This document shows, in pieces, positions 44,365 through 52,211 of a stretch of 53,348 nucleotides of DNA. Both the position numbers and the translations under genes were made by a program. Positions within the stretch are counted from its first letter, which is position 1; each line of letters starts with the position of its first letter. Below the pieces are notes generated by a model. It had not been told where the DNA came from. It worked only from the letters and a program-made list of their open reading frames with translations, and did not search any database. Source of the DNA: Acidobacteriaceae bacterium (GTDB lineage: Bacteria; Acidobacteriota; Terriglobia; Bryobacterales; Bryobacteraceae); assembly GCA_019244055.1 (NCBI GenBank), contig JAFATG010000345.1:1-53348 (forward strand), in the 5' to 3' direction.

Positions 44365-45612
44365 ATGACTAAGAACGCGGAAATCATTGCGGTCGGGAGC
44401 GAGATGCTGACACCGCAGCGGCTGGACACCAATTCCCTGCTGGTGACCGAGCATCTGAACCTGCTTGGGGTGGAGGTGGTGATGAAGCAGGTCATCGGCG
44501 ACGATCTGGAGCGGTTGACAGCGGCGATTCGGACGGCGGTTGCGCGTTCAGCGATTCTGATCGTGATCGGTGGATTGGGACCGACGCAAGATGATCTGAC
44601 GCGGGAGGCGACCGCTGCGGCCTTGAACCGAAAGCTGGTGCTCTCGCTCGAGCAGGAATCGATTCTCATCACGCGCTTCCGGCAGATCAACCGGCCGATG
44701 GCGAGAAACAACATCAAACAGGCTTACTTGATCGAGGGGGCGGAAGCGATGCCGAATCCGCACGGGACGGCCCCGGGCCAGTTTCTTTCGACCAGTTGCG
44801 GGGCAGTCGCGCTGCTGCCTGGGCCGCCGCGCGAGCTGAAGCCGATGGTGGAACACGAACTGATACCGAGGCTGAGACCGGTTTTGCCGCGGCATGTCAT
44901 TCGGGTGCGGACGTTTCGGATCACGGGCATTGGGGAATCCGATCTGGACACGCTGATCGCGCCGGTTTACACGAAATACACCAACCCGACGACGACCGTG
45001 CTCTCTTCCCCGGGAGATTTGTCTGTTCATTTGCGGGCCCGGGCAGGAAGCGTGAGCGAGGCGGATGCGCTGTTACGAGAAGTGGGAAATCCGATCGCGG
45101 AGCTGCTGGCGGACCGGGTTTATAGCGAGAATGCGGACGAATCGTTGGAAATGGTGGTCGGACGACTGCTGCGGAAACACCGCGCGACTGTATCGACGGC
45201 CGAGAGCTGCACAGGGGGAACGATTGCGGCGCGATTGACAGAGCGCGGGGGAAGCTCGGATTTCTTTACGGCCGGGTATGTGACGTATACGAACCGCGAG
45301 AAGCAGGAAGTGCTGGGCGTATCAAGAGAGCTGATTGAGAGGCATACCGCAGTGAGCGAGCCGGTTGCGGCAGCGATGGCTGAAGGAGCGAGACGACGAA
45401 GCGGTACAACTTACGCGCTATCTGCAACGGGATATGCGGGCCCGGAAGGCGGGACAGATTTCGATCCCGTAGGAACTGTGTATCTGGGAGTTTCAGGTCC
45501 CGGCGGAACGCGCGTTGTGCGAGTGCGATATGGCCGCGACCGGGATCGAGTGCGTCTGTTAGCGACGCAAGGCGCGCTGGATCTGCTGCGGAAGACGCTG
45601 TTGAAGGGGTAG
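44365..45612 (+). CDS. cinA: CinA family nicotinamide-nucleotide amidase/competence-damage protein
   Basis: The N-terminal MoCF (molybdopterin-binding-like) domain (about 1-170) has EIIAVGSEML, GGLGPTQDDLT and the LPGPPRELKPM block. A C-terminal CinA amidase domain (about 255-415) has STAESCTGGTIAARLT and ATGYAGPEGGTDFDPVGTVY. CinA hydrolyses damaged or excess NMN/ADP-ribose and is fused or unfused in different bacteria. This is the fused form of about 415 residues. ATG at 44365 was chosen over GTG at 44356. It ends the rimO operon. Confidence 0.95.
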   Translation: MTKNAEIIAVGSEMLTPQRLDTNSLLVTEHLNLLGVEVVMKQVIGDDLERLTAAIRTAVARSAILIVIGGLGPTQDDLTREATAAALNRKLVLSLEQESILITRFRQINRPMARNNIKQAYLIEGAEAMPNPHGTAPGQFLSTSCGAVALLPGPPRELKPMVEHELIPRLRPVLPRHVIRVRTFRITGIGESDLDTLIAPVYTKYTNPTTTVLSSPGDLSVHLRARAGSVSEADALLREVGNPIAELLADRVYSENADESLEMVVGRLLRKHRATVSTAESCTGGTIAARLTERGGSSDFFTAGYVTYTNREKQEVLGVSRELIERHTAVSEPVAAAMAEGARRRSGTTYALSATGYAGPEGGTDFDPVGTVYLGVSGPGGTRVVRVRYGRDRDRVRLLATQGALDLLRKTLLKG

Positions 45613-45767
45613 CGATTTCATCGGCAACACCTGCGGCTGGTTCTCGTCATGGTCTAATCGCCGCGGGTAGGGCGCTTCTTAGCCAGTACGAGCAAAACGG
45701 ATTACCTTCCAAAATATTCGTTGCGCAATTAATCTCTAAATCTGGCGGACCCTAAACTGAGCCTTCG

Positions 45768-46785
45768 GTGCACAACTTGACATTGGATTTGTTGCTGGCG
45801 CTCGTGTCGGAGACGTATCCATCGGGGCGTGTGGTGACCACCGCGTATGATGGGGCGAACCGGGTTTCCCAAGTGAGCGGATTGATGAATGGGCTCGCCA
45901 CCACCTACGCGATACCGAGCGGATACTGTCCCCACGGCGAACCCGAGTGGATCACGTACGGGAATACGCTGGTGCGCGGATTCCTGTACAACTCGCGGCT
46001 GCAGCCGACCTATATTGCCGATGCGCTGAACAACAGCGCGCAACAGTTCCTCAGTCAATTTCAGTTGAATTGGGGGACGACCAACAACAATGGGAATCTG
46101 CTAGCCGTGTCGGAAGGCTACTCGCTGACGCCGTCGCCCAACCTGACCTGGCTGAATCAGAATTACAGCTACGATGGCGTGAACCGCTTGACGGCGGTGA
46201 GCGATAGTGGGTACTCGCGCGCGTTTGCGTACGATCCGTTTGGCAACGGGTGGGTGACGCAAAACAGCGGCGTGCCGCTGGCCGGGAACACGCCCGTGAG
46301 CAACGTATACGCGGCCACCGGCAGAAACCAGATCAGCGGGGCCAGCTACGATGCGGCGGGTAACCAGCTTTCGGTCAACGGCGACACCATGGTTTACGAT
46401 GCAGAGGACCGGCAGGTGTCGGCGACGGACGGGATGACGCATGGGGTCGAGAACTACTTCTATGGCGGCGCGGGGCAGCGGGTGGAGAAGGCGGGGCGGG
46501 GCGGAACGACGGTATACGTCTACGATGCGCTGGGGCAGTTGGCAGCGGAATATTCCACCGCGGCGAACATCCCTAGCTGCACCACCTGCTACTTAAGTAG
46601 CGATCATCTGGGCAGCATCCGGCTGGTGACTGATCAGATCGGCAACGTGGTGGCGCGGCATGATTACCTGCCGTTTGGAGAGGAGATTCTGGCGAACACG
46701 GTCGGGCGCGGTTCGCAATGGGGCTCAACCACGGATGTGACACAGAACTTTACCGGCAAGGAACGGGACGGGAGACAGGGCGGCA
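45768..46785 (+). pseudogene. Orphan RHS-repeat core fragment
   Basis: The reading frame opens at GTG 45768 in the middle of RHS repeats: YPSGRVVTTAYDGANRVSQV, YSYDGVNRLTAV, FAYDPFGNGW and MVYDAEDRQVSA. It ends in the RHS-associated core, YLSSDHLGSIRLVTDQIGN, DYLPFGEEI and QNFTGKERD. The N-terminal secretion and repeat region and any C-terminal toxin are missing; after GKERD the sequence departs from the family and runs into unrelated sequence containing a dispersed palindrome and the next gene. It is most likely a relic of a large secreted protein. No immunity gene is adjacent. Confidence 0.72.
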
Positions 46786-46810
46786 AAGCTTCAATAGATA
46801 TTTATAAACC

Positions 46811-46835
46811 GGCAGACGACAAGACCGTCCGCCCC
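46811..46835. repeat. Short palindromic repeat, copy 2
   Basis: This 25-base unit matches 34222-34246, starting GGCAGACG and continuing CAAGACCGTC. Its arms GGCAGACG and CGTCCGCC pair in seven of eight positions. It lies immediately after the RHS fragment. Finding it here and between two convergent genes suggests a small dispersed extragenic family. Confidence 0.55.
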
Positions 46836-46897
46836 ACCCGCCGATCAAGACTGGTCAGCAGAGATCGGGCAGCAATACAAAAGCAAAGTAATCGCCG

Positions 46898-47656
46898 TTA
46901 CTCGCCGCCGGTCACTTGCGGGAAGACCCCGCCGCTTGCTTCTGTGGCTTTGGTGGAAGCAGGAATATCAATAGTGGACAGTGGAATTTTGCGCGGGGTC
47001 GGGCTGGTTAGGTCCCAGAACATCTGATCGACAATCGCGTAGCTTTGCACGGTCATGTGCTGGCCCGTGCGCAGGACTAGCGTGACCGGAGGCGCGGGCG
47101 GTGTTTGAGTCGGCTCGGATGGCGCCGCAGAGGGAGTGGAACCCTGCGGTTGTCCGTTCGCTTGCTGTTGATTTCGAAGCTCATCTACTTCGGCCGCGAG
47201 CTGCTGGATCTGCTCGCCGAGCATATTTTGGTTCGTCAGGTCCGCTTGCATCGCCGGATCCGTACCCGCGTCGTAGGGCGGCGGGTAGGCATCATAGGCG
47301 CTATCGCTGTATCCAAGAAACGGGTAATAGTATGGCGTGTACAAAAAGGGGTACGCACCGTTTCGATAATCCCGATGGCGGTAGAAGCCGCCGTACGACC
47401 TATATGCCCCGGGGTCAATGCCTGTGTAACCAGCGGCAGGAGCCCGCAAGCCGAGCGGAGGTGGACCATAGCTGCGGACCGGGTAATTGCGGCCGCCGCC
47501 GATGGGCTGAGTACCGTGAGCCGCCGGATTCGAGAAATACGCACCGGGAGCGGAGTAATGTGCGCCGCCAGCAGCGCCGTGCTGAGCCAATCCAGGAACC
47601 ACGAAAAATGCGGCTATGAAGGCGATCGTCAGGAGTGTGTGAGCGAATGAACGCAT
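46898..47656 (-). CDS. Exported Gly/Tyr/Pro-rich protein with a short coiled coil
   Basis: The 252-residue product has a signal peptide (MRSFAHTLLTIAFIAAFFVVPGLA). A Gly-, Tyr- and Pro-rich stretch (about 40-125, with YRSYGGFYRHRDYRNGAYPF) follows, then a predicted coiled coil (NMLGEQIQQLAAEVDELRNQQQ, about 145-166). A Pro-rich linker and a C-terminal strand-rich tail (VTLVLRTGQHMTVQSYAIVDQMFWDL) complete it. GGAGGGA lies just before ATG. This build suggests a surface or matrix protein. It overlaps the meaningless 3' run-on of the RHS fragment, so that run-on is not coding. Confidence 0.78.
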   Translation of the reverse strand: MRSFAHTLLTIAFIAAFFVVPGLAQHGAAGGAHYSAPGAYFSNPAAHGTQPIGGGRNYPVRSYGPPPLGLRAPAAGYTGIDPGAYRSYGGFYRHRDYRNGAYPFLYTPYYYPFLGYSDSAYDAYPPPYDAGTDPAMQADLTNQNMLGEQIQQLAAEVDELRNQQQANGQPQGSTPSAAPSEPTQTPPAPPVTLVLRTGQHMTVQSYAIVDQMFWDLTSPTPRKIPLSTIDIPASTKATEASGGVFPQVTGGE

Positions 47657-47712
47657 GATCCCTCCTCTGGTACTAGGGTAGCGCCGATGAGAGCAGCACG
47701 TAGACTGCGGAT

Positions 47713-47973
47713 ATGAGAAAGCAAAATTTCGACCTGGTCAGAACAAAGACGGCGGCACTCGGGGCTGCTTCGGGTGGCGCACTCGCGCTGGGCGCTTTTT
47801 CAATTGGGGCGCTCGCGGTCGGTGCATGTGCAATTGGCGCCCTCGCAATCCGCAAGCTCGCGGTTGGGAAATCACGAATCGATTCGCTCGAGATCAGAGA
47901 TTTGAAGGTAGGCCGGCTAGTAGTGGACGACCTGATCGTAAGGCGGAGCGAGGCGGACGGCCGAACGGTTTGA
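47713..47973 (+). CDS. Small Ala/Gly pentad-repeat protein
   Basis: The 86-residue product opens MRKQNFDLVRTKTAALGAASGG, then runs through about six five-residue units of the type GALALGAFSIGALAVGACAIG. It then switches to a second five-residue rhythm, IDSLEIRDLKVGRLVVDDLIV. The first part could form a membrane helix or a beta-helix core; the second resembles pentapeptide-repeat ladders. Similar small proteins occur in other bacteria but I know no function. It is divergent from the Gly/Tyr-rich gene. Confidence 0.62.
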   Translation: MRKQNFDLVRTKTAALGAASGGALALGAFSIGALAVGACAIGALAIRKLAVGKSRIDSLEIRDLKVGRLVVDDLIVRRSEADGRTV

Positions 47974-48003
47974 GCACCGGCCGGCGAGCATGAGCAGCGC
48001 CGA

Positions 48004-48009
48004 TACAAT
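48004..48009 (+). promoter_or_regulatory. Possible -10 element for nadE
   Basis: TACAAT lies nine bases before the nadE ATG and no Shine-Dalgarno sequence is visible, so a leaderless or very short leader transcript is possible. No matching -35 hexamer at 16-18 bases supports it. Confidence 0.3.
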
Positions 48010-48018
48010 GAGTCTTGC

Positions 48019-49683
48019 ATGCGGATTGCGCTGGCACAGATCGATAACACGGTTGGGGATCTGGCGGCGAACGCGGCAAAGATTCTTGAGTATGCGCGAC
48101 GCGCGGAGCAGGCGGGCGCGCAGTTAATTGCCTTTCCGGAGCTGGCTTTAACGGGCTACCCGCCACGCGATCTGGTAGAGAAAGAATCGTTTCTCAACCG
48201 CACAGAGGAAACTCTACAAGGCATCGCGCGGGACTCAGCGAATCTCGACATCGCGATGATCGTCGGATATGTTGGGCAGTCGCCCGAGAACTCGGCGATT
48301 CGAGCACAGAACGCGGCGGCCGTGATAGAGGGCGGACGCGTGGTCTTCCGCCAGTGCAAGATGCTGCTGCCGAACTACGACGTATTCGATGAAGCTCGCT
48401 ATTTTCAGCCGGCCGCCTCGCAAGACATCTGCACGATCCGCGGCACACGGATAGCGCTGGCGATCTGCGAAGACGCCTGGAACGATAAACAATTCTGGGA
48501 GCGGCGCCGGTATTCACGCGATCCAGTAGAAGAGCTGGTGCAAAAGGGCGCCCAGGTGATTGTTTCCATCAATGCGTCGCCCTGGAACATCGGAAAAAGA
48601 AAATTGCGCGAAGACATTTTCCGGGCCATTGCCTTGAGGTTCAAGTTGCCGGTCCTGTACGTACACATGGTGGGAGGAAACGACCAGCTGGTTTTTGACG
48701 GCTCGAGCTTTGCGATGACGGCAATGGGTAGGGTTGGGGCAGAGGCCAAGTCATTCGAGGAAGATTTGATCCTGTTCGATATGCAGACGGAGAGCGGAGA
48801 TCATCACGCGAATCACTTGATGGGGGATGAGGCCGCCTTCGAAGCGCTGGCTCTCGGGACCGGCGATTATATCCGCAAATGCGGGTTTCGTAGTGTGCTG
48901 GTGGGCTTAAGCGGCGGCATCGACTCGGCACTGGTCGCGGCTATAGCGGTGGAAGCGGTCGGGAAAGAAAATGTGATCGGAATCGGCATGCCGGGGCCGT
49001 ATTCGTCGGAGCACAGCCTCGCGGATGCGCGGACGCTCGCGGAGAACTTGGGCGTGCGGTTTGAAGTGGCGCCGATCAAGCTGGGGTACGAGGCGATGAT
49101 CGAGACTTTGGAGCCGCTGTTCCAGGGCTATAACGCGGACACCACGGAAGAGAACCTGCAGTCGCGGCTGCGCGGTATGGTGCTGATGGCGCTTTCAAAC
49201 AAATACGGTTCGCTGGTGCTTACTACAGGGAACAAGAGCGAAATTGCGGTGGGATACTGCACGCTGTACGGCGATATGTGCGGCGGCCTTGCGGTAATCA
49301 GCGATGTTCCCAAGACGATGGTGTACCGGCTGGCGCGAGTTGCGAATTGCCGTTACGAGCGCAGGAAATTGCCCGCCCCGATTCCCGAAAACACGTTCAG
49401 GAAACCGCCTTCCGCGGAGCTTCGTCCGGATCAAAGAGATACAGACAGCCTGCCCGAATACGAAGTGCTGGATGCGATTTTGGCTGGATATATCGAGAGC
49501 TATGAATCGGTGCCCGAGATCGCGGCAAAAACGAACATTCCGGAAGAGCTGGTGCGCGACATCGTGCGAAAAGTAGACCGGAACGAATATAAACGGCAGC
49601 AGGCCGCGCCCGGCCTGCGAATCACAGCGAAAGCATTCGGCGTGGGACGCCGGTTTCCGATCGCTCACAGGTTTACGGAATGA
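48019..49683 (+). CDS. nadE: Glutamine-hydrolysing NAD+ synthetase
   Basis: The 554-residue protein has an N-terminal nitrilase-like glutaminase domain: Glu in FPELALTGYPPRD near 40, Lys in RQCKMLLPNYD near 114, and Cys in LAICEDAW near 151. The C-terminal synthetase domain has the PP-loop LSGGIDSAL near 297 and TTGNKSEIAVGYCTLYGDMCGG. It makes NAD from NaAD, ATP and glutamine-derived ammonia. Its stop overlaps the next start as ATGA, so the two genes are coupled. Confidence 0.96.
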   Translation: MRIALAQIDNTVGDLAANAAKILEYARRAEQAGAQLIAFPELALTGYPPRDLVEKESFLNRTEETLQGIARDSANLDIAMIVGYVGQSPENSAIRAQNAAAVIEGGRVVFRQCKMLLPNYDVFDEARYFQPAASQDICTIRGTRIALAICEDAWNDKQFWERRRYSRDPVEELVQKGAQVIVSINASPWNIGKRKLREDIFRAIALRFKLPVLYVHMVGGNDQLVFDGSSFAMTAMGRVGAEAKSFEEDLILFDMQTESGDHHANHLMGDEAAFEALALGTGDYIRKCGFRSVLVGLSGGIDSALVAAIAVEAVGKENVIGIGMPGPYSSEHSLADARTLAENLGVRFEVAPIKLGYEAMIETLEPLFQGYNADTTEENLQSRLRGMVLMALSNKYGSLVLTTGNKSEIAVGYCTLYGDMCGGLAVISDVPKTMVYRLARVANCRYERRKLPAPIPENTFRKPPSAELRPDQRDTDSLPEYEVLDAILAGYIESYESVPEIAAKTNIPEELVRDIVRKVDRNEYKRQQAAPGLRITAKAFGVGRRFPIAHRFTE

Positions 49684-52181
49684 AACAGTTGCCTTTGATT
49701 ACGGCCGCCGTTACGACTTTGACGCTGGCGGCCAGCGCTCAAGATCCGGCCAAGCAACAGGTGGGCTCACTGCCGGGAGGCGGATTCCTGCTAAACAGTG
49801 GCTGGACTATACGTCCGGCGGGCACGCAAGTTCCTGTGGACACACTTCCGATGAGCACGGCGGCTTCGCGCGATGGGAAATACCTGTTCGTGCTGAACGG
49901 TGGATATAGCCCGCCGTCAATAAGCGTGATTGACCTGGGGACGAAAAAAGAGATCGGGCGAACCGAGCTGCCGGACGCGTGGCTGGGGCTGACCGTCGCG
50001 CCGGACAAGGACCTGATTTACGTGGGCGGCGGGACGACGGGTAAGGTATTCGAGCTCGCGTTGGATGCAACAAAAGGAACCCTGACGCGCACCCGCGAAT
50101 TTGCGGCGGTCAAAGATCTTAACAACAAGGGCAATGGGTTGATAGGAGACGTGGAGCTTTCGCCCGACGCGGCGGTGCTGTATGCGGCGGATCTGTATGG
50201 CGATAGCGTAGCGGTCATCGGTGTGCAAAGCGGCAAATTGATCGACCGCTGGAAGACGGGGCGGCGTCCGTACCGGATAGTCATCAGTCCGAGCGGAAGA
50301 CAGGTGCTCGTCAGCGCTTGGGGGGATGGCTCCGTGTATCAACACAATGCGATGAACGGAACGGAGTTGGGCAGAACGCGCATTGGCCCCCATCCGACGG
50401 ATATGCTTTGGATCAACAGGCCCGCTCCGAGCCAGGAAGGAGGATCGAGTTATCCTGCAAGACTGTTCGTCACGGCGGGAAATACAAACAACGTGTACTC
50501 GCTCGGTGTAACAGCGGATGGACAATTGACGGCGCTCGAGACAATTAATCTTTCGCTGACGCCGATGCATCCACTCGGGATGACGCCATCGGCGCTGGCC
50601 ACAGATGAACGGGGCTCGCGGTTATTTGTGGTGTGTTCGGACGCGAATGCCGTGGCAGTAGCTGATATTGCGTCCGCCCGGACTAAAGTGCTCGGGTTTA
50701 TACCGACGGGTTGGTATCCGACCGCCGTGCGAACTCTGGGAAACGATCAGCTCGTGATCGTGAACGGGAAAGGTTTGGGGAGCCGCGCGAATCCGCACGG
50801 ACCAAATCCCACAATGCGCCCTGAAACGGCGCACAAAGGACCGATTGCCCCGCCCACGGTCGAATATGTGGCGCACATACAGACAGGAACGGTGGGATTC
50901 GTTCCGGTGCCGAGCGAGCCCGAACTTGCGCAATATACGCGGACCGTGCTCGAAGGTTCGCCTTATCGCGACGAGATGGTTTACGGCCCGATTACGGATG
51001 AGCAGGAAGGATATTTTTCGCGGACACAAGGACACGAGTCGCCGATCAAGCATCTGATTTACATCATTAAGGAGAACCGCACCTACGATCAGGTGCTCGG
51101 CGATATGGCCAAAGGGAACGGGGACAAGTCGCTGAACTTATTTGGCGAGAAGATAACGCCCAATCTGCACGAGTTAGCGCGCGAGTACATACTGTATGAC
51201 AACTTTTACGAAAACGCGGATGTGAGCGCAGACGGCCATAATTGGGCTTCAGCAGCCATTGCGCCAGATTTCACGATGAAGTTATGGCCGAACAATTATG
51301 GTCATCGCGGCAAGACTTACGCTTTCGAAGGCGGCGAGCCGGCGAACACGCCTCCGGCCGGATACCTGTGGGACAACGCGCTGCAGAGCGGGTTGACGGT
51401 GCGCGATTACGGTGAGTGGGTGTCGGATTTGGCCACAAGAGCGGGACCCGGCGAGCGGCAGATTCGGGAGGTTCGAGATCCGATGCTGGCGCAACACACG
51501 GACATGAATTTTCGAAGCTTCGATCTGGAGTACCGGGATGTTGATCGCGCGAAGGAGTTCATTAAGGAATGGCAGCAATTTGAGCAACAAGGCGATGCGC
51601 CGCAACTGACTATTTTGCGTCTGGGCAACGACCACACGGAGGGGACGAGACCGGGCGCCTGGACGCCCTTTGTGTATGTAGCGGACAACGACTATGCGTT
51701 GGGAATGGTGGTGGAGGCGGTCTCACACGGAAACTTTTGGGGATCGACGGCAATTTTCGCGATTGAAGACGACGCGCAGAATGGACCGGATCACGTAGAC
51801 TCCCATCGCGCGCCAGTATGGGTGATCTCGCCCTACACACGCCGCGGCGTGGTGGACTCTACGATGTATAACCAGACGAGCGTGCTGCGCACAATCGAAG
51901 GAATTCTGGGCTTGCACCCGATGACGCATTTTGACGCTGGGGCTCGGCCGATGTTCGGCAGCTTTAGACGAGATGCCGATACAAAAGCATACACGGCGAT
52001 TGCTCCAAAGATCTCACTGAATGACAGGAATCCCGCGAACGGCCCGGGAGCCGAGGCCTCAAGAAAGATGGATTTTTCGGAAGCGGACCTGGCGGATGAT
52101 GACGAGCTGAATGACGTGCTATGGCGGGCGATCAAGCACAGCAAGCCGCCCGCTCCGGTGCGAAGCGCATTCGCACCATAG
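49680..52181 (+). CDS. Exported YVTN propeller / alkaline-phosphatase-fold phosphoesterase fusion
   Basis: The 833-residue product has a signal peptide (about 1-20). A seven-bladed propeller (about 50-400) follows, with DGKYLFVLNGGYSPPSISVIDL, VAPDKDLIYVGGGTTG and SPSGRQVLVSAWGDG. The second half is a phosphoesterase-type domain: IKHLIYIIKENRTYDQVLGDM near 457, YDNFYENADVSADGHNWASAAIAPDF near 504, and AIFAIEDDAQNGPDHVDSHRAPVWVISPYT near 696. The EN-TYD, SADGHNW and EDDAQNGPDHVDSHR blocks hold the likely metal ligands. The substrate is unknown; phospholipids or phosphate esters are typical. ATGA overlap couples it to nadE. Confidence 0.88.
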   Translation: MKQLPLITAAVTTLTLAASAQDPAKQQVGSLPGGGFLLNSGWTIRPAGTQVPVDTLPMSTAASRDGKYLFVLNGGYSPPSISVIDLGTKKEIGRTELPDAWLGLTVAPDKDLIYVGGGTTGKVFELALDATKGTLTRTREFAAVKDLNNKGNGLIGDVELSPDAAVLYAADLYGDSVAVIGVQSGKLIDRWKTGRRPYRIVISPSGRQVLVSAWGDGSVYQHNAMNGTELGRTRIGPHPTDMLWINRPAPSQEGGSSYPARLFVTAGNTNNVYSLGVTADGQLTALETINLSLTPMHPLGMTPSALATDERGSRLFVVCSDANAVAVADIASARTKVLGFIPTGWYPTAVRTLGNDQLVIVNGKGLGSRANPHGPNPTMRPETAHKGPIAPPTVEYVAHIQTGTVGFVPVPSEPELAQYTRTVLEGSPYRDEMVYGPITDEQEGYFSRTQGHESPIKHLIYIIKENRTYDQVLGDMAKGNGDKSLNLFGEKITPNLHELAREYILYDNFYENADVSADGHNWASAAIAPDFTMKLWPNNYGHRGKTYAFEGGEPANTPPAGYLWDNALQSGLTVRDYGEWVSDLATRAGPGERQIREVRDPMLAQHTDMNFRSFDLEYRDVDRAKEFIKEWQQFEQQGDAPQLTILRLGNDHTEGTRPGAWTPFVYVADNDYALGMVVEAVSHGNFWGSTAIFAIEDDAQNGPDHVDSHRAPVWVISPYTRRGVVDSTMYNQTSVLRTIEGILGLHPMTHFDAGARPMFGSFRRDADTKAYTAIAPKISLNDRNPANGPGAEASRKMDFSEADLADDDELNDVLWRAIKHSKPPAPVRSAFAP

Positions 52182-52211
52182 TATGGAGTTCGGTTTTCCG
52201 CGGTGATTGCG

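Noticed and set aside
46786-47027. C-terminal extension of the RHS reading frame
   Set aside because: It departs from the RHS family after GKERD, crosses a dispersed palindrome and overlaps a convincing gene on the opposite strand.
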